A stretch of 64,000 nucleotides of DNA from Rebecca billardiae RCC1528 (taxonomy: Eukaryota; Haptophyta). The translations under genes and the position numbers were made by a program. The notes under the pieces were generated by a model that was not told the DNA's origin, searched no databases, and worked only from the letters and a program-made list of their open reading frames with translations. Location: positions 1 to 64,000 of the forward strand of contig OZ251227.1 of the NCBI GenBank assembly GCA_965240325.2, written 5' to 3'. This document shows positions 51,167 to 62,224 of this stretch, one piece after another. Each line of letters starts with the position of its first letter. Position 1 is the stretch's first letter.

Positions 51167-54100
51167 ATGGCGCACCACTTTGCGAAGCCGGAGAACGCGC
51201 TGAAGCGCGCCGAGGAGCTGCTGCACGTCGGCCAGCAGTCCGCCGCGCTCGACTCGCTGCACGACGTGCTCTCGTCGAAGCGGCACCGCACGTGGACGCC
51301 GACGATCGAGCAGATCATCCGCAAGTACCTCGACATCTGCATCGCGACGAAGAAGGGGCGGATGGCGAAGGACGGGCTGATCCAGTACCGCATCATCTGC
51401 CAGCAGGTCAACGTTAGCTCGCTCGAGGAGGTGCTGCGCTACTTCATGGGCAAGGTCGACGCCGCGGCGGCGGCGGCGATGGCGCTGGCCGAGGACGTGA
51501 CGCCCGAGCACCAGGTGAGCGACCTGGACGCGGAGGAGACGCCCGAGTCGATCCTGCTCTCGGCGATGACGGGCGACGACCAGGCCACGCGCACCGAGCG
51601 CGAGCTCGTCACGCCGTGGCTCAAGTTTGTGTGGGAGTCGTACCGCACGGTGCGGGCACACGCTCGCACGGGCAGCCGGCCGCGCGCGCAAGCGCAAGCG
51701 CGAGCGCGAGGAGCGGAAGGGGGCGCGCACAGCCGGGCGCGGGCCGATGCGGCGGGTGGGCGTGCGTGTGGACGGCTGCGGGCAGCAGCAGCGCGCGCAG
51801 CAGCGCGGGCGCCGCTCGCCGCCACGCCCGGCGCTCACGCGCTCGCGCCGCGCCCGCTCGTGCGCTCGTGCGCTCGTGCGCTCGTGCGCGCGCGCAGGTG
51901 CTCGAGATCTTGCGCTCGAACGCAAAGCTGGAGGGGCTGTACCAGGAGACCGCGGGCAAGGCGTTCGGCTTCTGCGTCAAGTACAAGCGCGGCACGGAGA
52001 TGCGTCGGCTGTGCGAGCTGCTGCGCAACCACCTCGCGTCGCTCTCAAAGTACCAGCCCAAGGAGCAGCAGGCGCTCGGGCTGCCGCCCGACGGGCTGGG
52101 CATGCACCTGGAGGTGCGGTACGCGCAGCTCAACGCCGCGGCGGACCTGGAGCTGTGGCAGGAGGCGTACCGCACCATCGAGGACATCCACGCGCTCACG
52201 CTCACGCTCAAGAGGGCGCCGCGCACCGGCATGCAGATCAACTACTTTGGGCGGCTCGCGCAGGTCTTCCTGGTCTCGGACAAGCTGCTGCTGCACGGCT
52301 ACTGCCTGCTGCGCCTCGTCGCGCTGACGCGCGGGCGGAAGGTGGCGCCCGAGCCGGCGGAGCTGCGCACGCTCGCCACCACCGCCGTGCTCGCCGCGCT
52401 CGTCGCGCCGCTCTCGCCCGCCTCCGCGCCCGCGACCGCGTCGGACGAGTCGGGGCACGCGCTCTCGGCCGACGGCGGCGCGGCGGGCGTCTCGCTCGAC
52501 CTCGACCTCGAGCAGGAGAAGGCGCGGCGGATCGCGGCGGTGCTGGGCTTCGGCTCGATGCCGACGCGCGCCGCGCTGCTCGCCGAGCTCCGCGCCAAGG
52601 GCATCGTCCGCCTCGCGCACCCCGAGGTGGGCGCGCTGTACGAGGCGCTCGAGGGCGCGCGCGCGGCCGCGGGCCACGTGCCGATGGGCGCGGGCGCGCT
52701 CACGACCGCGGCGCTCGACGCGCTCGCGGCGGAGCCGCGCGCCGAGCCGTACTTCCCGCTGCTGCGCAAGCAGGTGGCGCTGCGCCTGCTGCAGCAGATG
52801 TCGCGCGTCTACTCGCGGCTCTCGCTCGCCAAGGCCACGCAGCTCGTCGGGCTGCTGCCGCGCGCGGAGGTCGAGCTGCTCGTCGTGCGCGCGGCGCGCA
52901 AGGGGCTGGTGAGCGCGCGCCTCGACGCGGCGTCGGACACGCTCACGTTCGCGCCGGCGGGGATCGAGCGCGACGCGGGGCTGCGCTCCGCGCTGGCCAC
53001 GCTCTACGGCGGCGTCGCCCTCGGCGCGAGCCTCGCCGCGCGCGACCTCTCGGGCGCCGAGCGCGTCGAGCGCGCGCACGCGGAGCGCAAGGCGGCGGCG
53101 CTCGCGCGGCTCTCGGCGGGCGCGCCCTCCGAGCACGCGCGGATGCTGCAGCGCAAGCTGGTGATCGAGCGGCGCAAGGAGGAGCTCGAGCGCGCGCTGC
53201 ACGTGCAGGAGGCCGCGCGGCGCGCGCAGGCCAAGGCCGAGCAGGCCGAGCAGGCCGACGCCGAGGCGAAGCGGCTCGCGTCCGAGGCCGCCAAGCGAGA
53301 CGCCGAGCGGCGCGAGCGCGAGCGCGCCGAGGAGGAGGAGGCGCAGCGGCGGAAGCTGGCGGAGCAGCTCGCCGAGCAGCGCAAGACGATCAAGAAGACG
53401 CTCAAGAAGGAGGACGCCGAGAAGATCGAGACGGACGTGGACAAGCTCGCCGCCATGTCCACCGCCAAGCTCGTGACCGAGCAGCGCGAGCTGATTGCAG
53501 ACGAGCGCGCTGAGTTTGAGCGCAGGCTCGAGCAGGTGCACACCCACGCGCACACCGCTGCGCTGCGCACACCGCTGCGCACGGCGCTGCGCACGGCGCA
53601 CCCCGTGCGCTCACGCCCCACGCCCCACGCCGCCCCGCCCCTTCGTCGCAGCTGCGCAAGCGCATGGACTACCTCGAGCGCGCGCGGCGCGAGGCGGAGC
53701 GGCCGCTGCTCGCCGCCGCGTTTGAGCGGCAGCAGCTGGAGGCGGCGGCCGCGCACAGGCAGCAGGTGCAGGACTTCATCGCGGCCGCAAAGGCCGCGCG
53801 GGAGAACGCGCTGGCGGAGCAGAAGCGGCTGCAGCGCGTCAAGCCGGACAAGGTGCGCTCCCCTTGCGCGGGGGCGGGGCTGCGCCGCGCCGCGCTGCGT
53901 GATGCTCCTATCCGAAATCCGATGCCCAGGGCCGCACGCAACAGCGGCCGATGCGGAGCGGCGCGCAGCGCACGGGCTGACAGCGCAGCGCGCGCGCACC
54001 GCCCAGCGCACACACCGCCCAGCGCACACCCCAGCGCGCACGCCGCCCGCGTCGCGCGCGCGCGCGCGCGCCGCTCAGCGCGCGCGCCCGCGCCCGCGCC

Positions 54101-55030
54101 CCCTCCGCCCCTCTGCAGGCCACCTTCGAGGCCGCCCGGCACGCCGCGCGCGTGGCGATCCACGAGGCCGCGTGCGCCAAGCGCAACAGCGAGCTGGCCG
54201 AGGCGCGGCAGACGCGCAAGGAGGAGCGGCGCGAGGCGCGCGCGGCGGCCAAGGCGGAGGCGCGGCGGCTCGCGGCGGAGCAGGCGGCGCGCGAGGAGGC
54301 GGCGCGCGTCGCGGCCGAGCGCGAGGCCGCGCGCAAGGCCGCCTTCGAGGAGGAGCGGCGCAAGCTTGCCGAGATCGAGGAGCGCAAGCGCGCCAAGGAG
54401 GCGGAGGTCGAGGCGCGGCTGCAGGCCGAGCGGCTCGCGGCCAACGGGCCGACGTGGGCGGACCGCGACGACGACGAGGAGGACGAGGGGCTGCCCTCGC
54501 GCCCCGGGTTTGGCGCGGCCAAGGAGAAGGAGGCCGGCAAGCCCAAGCCCGCCCCCGCCGCGGGCGAGCCCGACGCCGACGCCGAGCGCGCCGGCGGCTC
54601 CAACTCGTGGGAGACGCAGCCGCTGCGCGACGCGCGCCCGCCCGCGCTCGCGCACGGCCGCTCGGGCGAGCGCTGGCAGGACCGGGAGCGCCCGCCGCCC
54701 GCGCGCGGCGGGCCGCCCAGCGGGTGCGACGCCGCGCCGCCGCGCACGCCGCGCGCGCGGCCCGCGCCGCCCCGCCCCCCGCGCGCGTCGCCGCGTGCGC
54801 TCACCCGCCGCCCCCTGCGCCCCCTTTGCCGGTGCGCGCCGCGCAGGCCGCGCGACGAGCGCTTTGGGGGCGGCGGCCGCGGCGGCGACGAGCGCGGCGG
54901 CGGCCGCGGCGGCGACGACCGCTTCGGCGGCGGGCGCGGCGGCGACGACCGCTTCGGCGGGCGGGGCCGCTTCGACGACCGCGGCCCGCCGCCGCGCGGC
55001 CCGCCGGGCGACGCTGACCGCCCACCACCG

Positions 55031-55069
<39 letters not shown>

Positions 55070-55354
55070 TGGCGCGAGCGCGAGGCGTCTCGCGGCGCCG
55101 GTGGCGGGCCGCCGCCGCCGGGCCCGGGCGAGCGCGGGCCGCCGCGCGGGCCGCCGGGCGACGACCGCTTTGGCGGGCGCGGCGGCGACGACCGCTTCGG
55201 CGGCGGCCGCGGCGGCCGGTTCGACGACCGCGGGCCACCGGGCCGCGGCGGCGACCGCGGGCCGCCGCCCCCGCGTGAGGACCGGCCGCCGCCCCCGCGC
55301 GACGACCGCCGCGGGGCCGCCGGCGGCGGCGACTCGGGCGGCCGCTGGCGCTGA
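51167..55354 (+). CDS. EIF3A: Translation initiation factor eIF3 subunit A
   Basis: Core scaffold of eIF3, which organises the 43S pre-initiation complex. Five exons: 51167-51649, 51898-53535, 53652-53852, 54119-54723, 54847-55354; introns of 248, 116, 266 and 123 nt; about 1144 aa. The N-terminus is diagnostic: MAHHFAKPENALKRAEELLH, then WTPTIEQIIRKYLDICIATK and KDGLIQYRIICQQVN. Residues 162-540 hold the PCI/helical region (ELLRNHLASLSKYQ, INYFGRLAQVFLVSDKLLLH, LRKQVALRLLQQMSRVYSRL). Residues 580-860 are a long Glu/Arg/Ala coiled coil. The last about 220 residues are a Gly/Asp/Arg tail with repeated GGDDRFGG units, in the place of the Asp/Arg-rich repeats found in human and plant eIF3a. Introns lie inside the coiled-coil and tail parts. 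Every junction keeps frame. Confidence 0.97.
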
Positions 55355-56276
55355 GCGCTGCAGCGCAGCGCAGGCGCTGCAGCGCAGGCGCCTCCACGCG
55401 CGGCTCGGCGGCACAGCTCGGCCGCGTGCCGCTGTCGGCCGCCGCCCCGAGCGCTCAGCAGCCCGCTCCGGCCGCTCCGCCCGGCTGCGAGTGCCACGAG
55501 TCACTCGACCGAACCGCTCAACCGGACGGACGACAAACCCGCTGCGGCGCCCACGGGACCCCGTGGCACCGGGCCGCACGCCACTCCGGGGCCACAACGC
55601 GCGCCGCCACGGGCTCCGTGCAGAGCGCGTGAGGCTGCCTCAAGTGCGCCAGTGGCTGTGCCACTCACTGCCAGCCCGAAAGACCAGCTACCTAGCAGCT
55701 AGCTTTTGACACTCCTGACTGCCAGGTCCGAGACGCCGCACGGCACATGCTGCATGAGCGTGCATTAGACAGCTATGCTCTGATGCCGTAACGTTAGAAT
55801 AAGAATTCAGAACGAACCTCGCGCTACTAATGAATGAGATCACCGCGTCATCAACTGACATCATCACTGAATACTAGCGCACTTTTGGCGTGAACGGTGT
55901 CGTCAACCGCCGGATCAAATACATTATATATAATAAAACCATGGCCGGGGACTTATTGCTGATGTAGTGATGTTCAAAGTGGCCTGGGATACCATACAGT
56001 CGTTATGATAGGTAGATACAGGTACCGTAGGCCAATGAATAGTGTACAGTAGTGGTGCAGCACGCGGTACTGGTTATCATAAAACATAGTAAACCTAAAC
56101 TGTGAACGTGGCCCGTGCGTTAAAAAGTTGCTGGCCATACCGTACAGTACTTAGCTTCGTCAGTATGCGCCAGTCCTCGTTCCAAATCGTTGCATTACCC
56201 GCGCGTCTGTTCGCTCCAGGCGGACACACCGCATCCCAGCACCACGGGCGCGCATCGATACGGTAGCTGCTGCGCC
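55355..56276. other. Intergenic, AT-rich second half
   Basis: The first 350 bp are GC-rich 3' flank of eIF3a, with a small duplication GCTGCAGCGCAGCGCAGGC/GCTGCAGCGCAGGC near 55357-55392. From 55690 to 56170 GC falls sharply (TATATAATAAAACC near 55925). This is the probable promoter zone of the receptor gene. No tRNA or gene is seen. Confidence 0.5.
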
Positions 56277-59200
56277 ATGGGGCGGCGGGTGCTCGCGGCG
56301 GCCTGCTTTTGGCCCGCCGTGCTCCTCGCGGGCGGCGGCGGCAGCGGCCCCGGCGGCGCGGCGGCGGACGAGCTGCGCGTCGGCCTGGTCGGCCCGCTCG
56401 ACGCGGGCAACATCGAGGACGCGCTCGTCTCCCTCCTCGCCGTGCTCGACTTCAACGCGCGGAGCGACGCGGTGCTGCCCGCGCTCGGCAACGGCACGGC
56501 GCGCGCGCACGCGGCGCTGGCGGGCTGCGACGTGCGGCTGTCGGTGGACGTGCGCGACTCGGCGCTCGATCCGCGCACCGCGCTCACCGCCGCCTTCGAC
56601 GGCCACCGGCTGCACGGCTGGCGCGCGCTGCTGGGCGCGTGGCGCTCGGCGTGCTCGGAGCCGATCGCGACCGCCGGCCGCGTGCTGCCGCTGCCGCAGG
56701 TGTCGGCGCTCTCGACGAGCGCGGAGCTGTCGGACGGGGTGGCGTACCCCATGTTCTCCCGCGTGATCGCGAGCGACGCCGGCACCGCCTCCGCCATCCT
56801 CGCGCACGTGCTCGCGCACGGCTGGCGCGAGATCGGGCTGCTGCACGTGGACGACGCGTTCGGCCGCGGCATGGCGGAGGCGCTGCGCGCGCGGTGCGCC
56901 GAGGCGGGCGTGCTGGTCGTGCGCGCGAGCTTCGGCTTCGACGACGACGACGCGCTCGCCGCCGCCGCCGCCTCGATGCGCGGGCTGCAGGGCGCGCCGC
57001 TGCGTGTGCTCGTCGCGGTGCTCTTTGACTCGCACCTGCGGCCGCTCGCGCGCGCGGCGTCGGCCGCCGGGCTGGGCGGGCCGGCGTCGCACCTGGTGCT
57101 GGGCAGCCCGCCGTCGGCGCAGGCGCTCGCGGGCGCGACGAGCGAGGAGGAGCGCGCGCTGCTGCACGGCGCCGCGTACGTCTCGCCCTCCGCCGACCAC
57201 CCGGACGGCGGCGGCGCGTTCCGCGCGCTCGCGGCCGCGCGCTGGCGCGCCGCGGCGGCCGACAACGGCACGGCCGCGGCGCTGCTCGCGCTGCTGCCGG
57301 CGGGCGCGGCGCGCGACGCGGCGCGGGCGCGGCTCGCGCGCGCGGACGAGCCGCCCAAGTCGATCGCCGGCTTCGCGTACGACGCCGTCGTCGCGCTCGG
57401 CCTCGGCGCCTGCGCGGCGGGCGGCGCGGCCGCGGCCGGCGCCGACCCGCGCTCGCTCGTGCGTGCGATCCGCGGCGCGCGCTTCCTCGGCGTGAGCGGC
57501 AACGTGAGCCTCGACGGCGGGACGGGCGAGCGCGACGTGCGCACGCAGGCGTTCGAGCTGGCGAACGTGGTGTACGGCCCCGCCGGCGCGCCGGGCGGCG
57601 CGTCCGCCTCCGTCGTCGGCTCCTTCGACGGCTCGGGCTGGAGCCTGCGCGCGCCGTTCCTGTTTGCGCACGGCGGCACCGAGCCGCCCGCGGACGGGCT
57701 GGGCGCCGCGCTGCTGCGCGTGGGGCTGCTCGGCCGCTTCGCGGGGGAGGCGCTGAACGACCGGGACACGGTGGTGGCGGCGCTGATCGCCGCGCGCCTC
57801 TTCAACGCGCGCAACCTCTCCGCCATCCACCCCGACCTCGGCGCGAGCTCCGCCGCCGAGCTCGGCGCGTGCGACGTGCTCCTCGAGCCCGCGCCCGCGC
57901 ACACGGCGGGCAGCGCGCTCGCGGCCGTGCGCGCGTACGTCGCCGCGGGCGGCGAGGGCGGCGGCGAGGGCGGCGGCGCGGCGGCGGTCGAGCTGGGCGC
58001 GAGCGGCGCGCAGCTCGGCGGCACCGCCACGCGCGCCGGCTGGCACGCCATCGTCGGCGCCGCGCGCTCCGCCGTCACCGAGCCCCTCGCCCTGCTCGCG
58101 GGCATCGACCGCGTGCCCGTCGTCTCGTTCAAGTCGAGCGCGCCCGCGCTCTCCGACACGGGCCGCTTCCCGACGCTGGCGCGGACGGTGCCGAGCGACG
58201 AGGGCGTGGGCGTGGGGCTGGCGCACTACCTCGCGCTGCACGGCTGGCGCCGCGCCGGCCTCGCCCACGTCGCCGACGCGTACGGCGTCGGCTTCGCCGG
58301 CGCGATGCGCGGCGCGTGCGAGCGGCTCGGCATCCGGCTGCACTCCGCGTCGTGGCGGTACGGCGACGGGCCGTCGATACGGCGCGCGGCGGCGGCGCTG
58401 CGCGGCGAGGACGTGCGCGTGCTCGTCGCGGTGGGCTCGGAGGCGGACGTGCGCGCGCTGCTGCGCGCCGCCGTCGACGTCGGCCTCGCCTCCCCGCGCC
58501 ACCACTGGGTCCTCACCGACGGCGTCTCGCCCGACTTCTTCGGCGCGGCGGCCGCGGCCGAGCCCGCGCTCGCGCCCGCGCTGCTGGGCGCCGCGCACGT
58601 GACGGCGCGCGGCGGCCGCGAGGGGTACGCGCCGTGGGACGCGTTCGCGGCGCGCTGGGCGGAGGGCTCGCTCGGCAGCGTGGACGAGCTCAACGCGCAG
58701 CTGCCCCCCGCCGCCGCGCTGCCGCCCGCCTTCTTCGCGCCCGCCGTCCGGCCGTCGCACGCCGCCGCGTTCGGGTTCGACGCGGTGCTCGCACTCGGGC
58801 TGGGCGCGTGCAGGGCGGCGCGCGACGCGCGCACCAACCAGCCGACATTCGCGGCGGAGGCGTGGTGGGCGGCGGCGCCGGGCGGCGCCGCCGCGCCCGC
58901 CGACGCGCCGCCCGCCGCGCTCGCCTTCGACGGCCTCTCCGGCCGCGTGCTCCTCGACGAGCACGGCGACCGCTCCCTCGAGACTGGCGCGCTCGCGCTC
59001 GCGAGCGCGCAGGCCGACGGTGCCGACGGCCGCGTGCGCGCCGTCGACGTCGGCGTCTTTGACGGCGGGCGGTGGCGGCTCTCGGCGCCGCAGCTCTTCG
59101 CCGACGGGAGCGCGCAGCCGCCGAGCGACGGCGTCGACGACGCGGACGGCGCCGACGCCGGCGGCGCCGACGACGACGACGACGCCGACGCCGACGCCGA

Positions 59201-61934
59201 CGCGGACAGCGCCGGCGCCGAGCCCGCGCTGCTCGACCAGCGCACGCTGCTCAGCCTCACGCTCGCGCCGGTGGGGGCGGTGCTGCTGTGCTGCGGCTGC
59301 GCGCTGTGCTCCTCGCACCTGCTCCGCGCGTACCGCGCGGCCGCGCACGCCCACCGCCGCGACCAGCACGAGATCGCACAGCGCGTCGCGCGCGCCACCG
59401 ACGCGGCCACCACGCTCTCCTTCCCCGCGTGCTACGTGCGGCTGGACAAGCTGCGCGAGCACGGCCGGCTGCTGCCGCACGAGGCGGTGCGCGACGCGGC
59501 CGAGCTCACGATGCTCGACTCGTACGAGCAGCTGCTCACCTTCGCGCAGGAGCACACGCTCGTCTGTGCGCGCGGCCGCGGCGGCGGCGGCGCGCGGCGC
59601 GCGGTGCGCGCGGCCGCGCGCGCACCGCGACGCTCACACCGTTTGCGGCCCTGCCTTTGCGCACCGTGCGCGTGCGTGTGCGTGCGCGTGCGCGTGTGCG
59701 GCGCACCAGTCGTGTCGCACCAGTGGCTGGCGGGCGACGAGCCCGACCCGGACTCGACGCACTACCCGGCCATCCTGCGCGCCGCGTGTGCGCTGTGCGA
59801 GAGGCTGGCCCTCTCCGAGGCGGACGTCTTCCTCTGGGTGCGGCGCGGCGCACACACGGCGCACGGCGCGCACGCACCGCCGCGCACCGCCCACGCGCGC
59901 GCGCGCCCCGCCCCGCCCCGCCCCGCCCCGCCCCGCGTCCGCGTCTGCGTCCGCGCGCAGATCGACTACCTCTCGATCCCGCAGGCGTGCGAGGCCGTGA
60001 AGGCGCTCTCGATCGCCTCGCTGTGCGTGTACGCCTCGACGGCGCACCACTTTGTCGTGGTCGCGCCCAGCGTGCGCCACCGCGACCACGGCGCGCTGTG
60101 CGACACCACGTCCTACCAGCGGCGCGGCTGGTGCCGGCTCGAGCAGTGGGCGTGCCTCGCGGGCGGCGCGGGCGAGCAGATGTACGTGTGCGACGACCTC
60201 GCGCCGCTGCGGCCGGTCGCGGACGTGCGCGGCTGGCTGCTGGACTCGATCCACGTCTTCGACGGCGAGTTCTCCAACGAGGCGGACCGGCACAAGGTGG
60301 TGGAGCCGATCCTCGGGCTGTGGGCGCTGGCGCTGCGGCAGAGCGCGCACGACTCCGCGCACGACTCGCACGAGCACGCGGCGGAGGAGGAGGAGGCGCA
60401 GGGGCCGACGCGCGCGGCGGCGGCGCTCGACGCGGCGCGCGGCGGCGCCGAGCCCGGCGGCGCGGCAGCAGCGGCGCCGACGGGCGTGGACTCCCCGCGC
60501 CGCCCCTCCGCGGGCTCGCTCTCCTCCGCGCGGCTGGTGCACGAGCTGGTGCTGCCGCGCAAGCAGTCCGTCTTCCCGCCCGCCTACTTCCTGAACGGAC
60601 GGCTGATCGAGCGGCTGGAGCGGCACGTGGCTGCGCTCATGGCCGCGCCCGCGGGCTCGCCGCGCGCGCCGGCGGGCAGGCTCGGCGCGCCCGGCCGGTG
60701 GCGCGGCGCGGCGGGCTCGCTCTTCTCCAGGCGGAGCGCGCGCTGGGAGCAGGCCGCGCGCTTCAGCGCGCGGCCGAGCGACCCGCGCCCGCCCTCGCCG
60801 CGCAGCTCGCACGGCAGCGCGGTCGCGCCGTGCGCGGCGGCCGCCGACGCGGCGTGCGGCGCGCAGCCGCACGGCGGCCGCACGAGCGGCCGGCGCGCCA
60901 GCACCGCCGCCGCGGGCGGCATGGCGCCCGCCGAGCTCAGCGCGATCGCCAAGCGCGCGCTGCAGGCGCGCGAGACGGACGCGCAGGACCGGAGGGAGCG
61001 CGCGGCGCGCGCGGCGATGGCCGCGGCCGCGAGCGGCGGCGGCGGCGCGGCGCCTCCGCCCGACGGACCGCCGCTGCCGCCGGGCGCGCAGCCGCGCGCC
61101 GCGCGCTGCGCACACGCCAACGGCGCCGGCGGCGCCGAGCGCGCGGGCGGCGGCGTGCGCAGCGCGGCCAGCAGCGGCAACCTCAGCGGCAACCTCTCGG
61201 GCAACTTTGGCGCGCTGCTGAGCAACCTGGGCGCGTGGAGCGCGGGCGGCTCCGGCCGGTTTGGCGCCGCGCAGCCGCCGCGCGTGGCGGCGAGCGCGAG
61301 CGCGGGCAGCCTCGGCGCAGGCCGCGCGCACCCGAGCGGCGGCAGCCGGGCGCGCGGCCGCTCGGCCCCGCTGCGCGACGACGGCGCCTCGGACGGCGCG
61401 CCCGCCAACACGGGGGGCGCCGGGTGCGGTGCGTGCGCGGGCTGGGCGCACAGCAGCACGGGCAGCCTCGAGCGGGAGCTGGCGGAGGCGCCCAGCCCGC
61501 GCGCTGCGCCCAGCTGCGCGCCCGCCCGGCTGGGCGCCGAGGTGGCGTCCGACGAGGCCGAGTACTCGCCGATGCAGTTCCTCGCGGACAGCGTCGCCAA
61601 GCTCGCGCCCGGGCTGATGCCCGCGCCGCACGGCAGCAGCGGCAGCCCGGTGCCGCTGCCGGTGCAGGCGCCCAGCGCGCTCGTGCGCCCGCGGCCGCGC
61701 GCCAACGCGGCCCAGCCTTCCCAGGACGGGCCGCCGCCGCTTGCGCAGGAGCGCAGCGGCAGCCACCGCTCGCTGCTCAGCGGCCATGCTGGCAGCAGCA
61801 GCGGGCGCGCCCTCGATCGCTTGCTCGCATCGTCCCGGCGCGTCGCGCCCGAGGCCGACGCGGCGACTCGTCGGGGCAGCGGTCTCGCGCAGCACCACCG
61901 CCACCAGCCCCCTCCGAGGCCTGCGACTCCGTGA
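56277..61934 (+). CDS. Single-pass receptor: two Venus-flytrap domains plus cytosolic SHQW/WCRLEQW domain
   Basis: About 1796 aa, three exons: 56277-59565, 59710-59837, 59961-61934; introns of 144 and 123 nt. A signal peptide (VLAAACFWPAVLLAGGG) is followed by two tandem ligand-binding folds of the ANF-receptor/periplasmic-binding type. Repeat 1 starts ELRVGLVGPLDAGNIEDALV, with MFSRVIASDAGTASAILAHV. Repeat 2 starts LLRVGLLGRFAGEALNDRDT, with TLARTVPSDEGVGVGLAHYL. After a Asp/Ala linker comes one membrane helix near residue 995 (LAPVGAVLLCCGCALCSSHL). The cytosolic domain reads TLVFVSHQWLAGDEPDPDST, then FLWIDYLSIPQACEAVKALS, then HHFVVVAPSVRHRDHG and QRRGWCRLEQWACLAGG. The tail is Ser/Gly/Pro-rich and likely disordered (SSGNLSGNLSGNFGALLSNL). 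There is no kinase, cyclase or seven-helix part. Predicted cell-surface chemosensor; the effector chemistry is unknown. Confidence 0.88.
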   Translation: MGRRVLAAACFWPAVLLAGGGGSGPGGAAADELRVGLVGPLDAGNIEDALVSLLAVLDFNARSDAVLPALGNGTARAHAALAGCDVRLSVDVRDSALDPRTALTAAFDGHRLHGWRALLGAWRSACSEPIATAGRVLPLPQVSALSTSAELSDGVAYPMFSRVIASDAGTASAILAHVLAHGWREIGLLHVDDAFGRGMAEALRARCAEAGVLVVRASFGFDDDDALAAAAASMRGLQGAPLRVLVAVLFDSHLRPLARAASAAGLGGPASHLVLGSPPSAQALAGATSEEERALLHGAAYVSPSADHPDGGGAFRALAAARWRAAAADNGTAAALLALLPAGAARDAARARLARADEPPKSIAGFAYDAVVALGLGACAAGGAAAAGADPRSLVRAIRGARFLGVSGNVSLDGGTGERDVRTQAFELANVVYGPAGAPGGASASVVGSFDGSGWSLRAPFLFAHGGTEPPADGLGAALLRVGLLGRFAGEALNDRDTVVAALIAARLFNARNLSAIHPDLGASSAAELGACDVLLEPAPAHTAGSALAAVRAYVAAGGEGGGEGGGAAAVELGASGAQLGGTATRAGWHAIVGAARSAVTEPLALLAGIDRVPVVSFKSSAPALSDTGRFPTLARTVPSDEGVGVGLAHYLALHGWRRAGLAHVADAYGVGFAGAMRGACERLGIRLHSASWRYGDGPSIRRAAAALRGEDVRVLVAVGSEADVRALLRAAVDVGLASPRHHWVLTDGVSPDFFGAAAAAEPALAPALLGAAHVTARGGREGYAPWDAFAARWAEGSLGSVDELNAQLPPAAALPPAFFAPAVRPSHAAAFGFDAVLALGLGACRAARDARTNQPTFAAEAWWAAAPGGAAAPADAPPAALAFDGLSGRVLLDEHGDRSLETGALALASAQADGADGRVRAVDVGVFDGGRWRLSAPQLFADGSAQPPSDGVDDADGADAGGADDDDDADADADADSAGAEPALLDQRTLLSLTLAPVGAVLLCCGCALCSSHLLRAYRAAAHAHRRDQHEIAQRVARATDAATTLSFPACYVRLDKLREHGRLLPHEAVRDAAELTMLDSYEQLLTFAQEHTLVCARGRGGGGARRAVRAAARAPRRSHRLRPCLCAPCACVCVRVRVCGAPVVSHQWLAGDEPDPDSTHYPAILRAACALCERLALSEADVFLWVRRGAHTAHGAHAPPRTAHARARPAPPRPAPPRVRVCVRAQIDYLSIPQACEAVKALSIASLCVYASTAHHFVVVAPSVRHRDHGALCDTTSYQRRGWCRLEQWACLAGGAGEQMYVCDDLAPLRPVADVRGWLLDSIHVFDGEFSNEADRHKVVEPILGLWALALRQSAHDSAHDSHEHAAEEEEAQGPTRAAAALDAARGGAEPGGAAAAAPTGVDSPRRPSAGSLSSARLVHELVLPRKQSVFPPAYFLNGRLIERLERHVAALMAAPAGSPRAPAGRLGAPGRWRGAAGSLFSRRSARWEQAARFSARPSDPRPPSPRSSHGSAVAPCAAAADAACGAQPHGGRTSGRRASTAAAGGMAPAELSAIAKRALQARETDAQDRRERAARAAMAAAASGGGGAAPPPDGPPLPPGAQPRAARCAHANGAGGAERAGGGVRSAASSGNLSGNLSGNFGALLSNLGAWSAGGSGRFGAAQPPRVAASASAGSLGAGRAHPSGGSRARGRSAPLRDDGASDGAPANTGGAGCGACAGWAHSSTGSLERELAEAPSPRAAPSCAPARLGAEVASDEAEYSPMQFLADSVAKLAPGLMPAPHGSSGSPVPLPVQAPSALVRPRPRANAAQPSQDGPPPLAQERSGSHRSLLSGHAGSSSGRALDRLLASSRRVAPEADAATRRGSGLAQHHRHQPPPRPATP

Positions 61935-62224
61935 ATCGTGAGCGTCATCAATATCATCGCCGGCCCGCTCCCCGTCACGCTCACTGAGGCTGATCGACGC
62001 ACTGTGAGAAGAGTCAGACTGTGCGTACGTACGTGTACGTAGTGATGGACGACTACGATGACGATGTGTCGTCGCGGCCGGCGATGAAGCTAGCTAGTCA
62101 GCTATGGTCGTATTCGTCGTCTACTCGACTACTTGACGACGAAGTAGTAGTTGTCGTCGTCGTCGCCCATCGACCTTCGGCTTCGTCACTCAGCGGTGAG
62201 GGGTGCTGGACAGTGTACGGCGCG

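Noticed and set aside
56160-59555. 1131-aa minus-strand open frame
   Set aside because: Shadow of the receptor's first exon.
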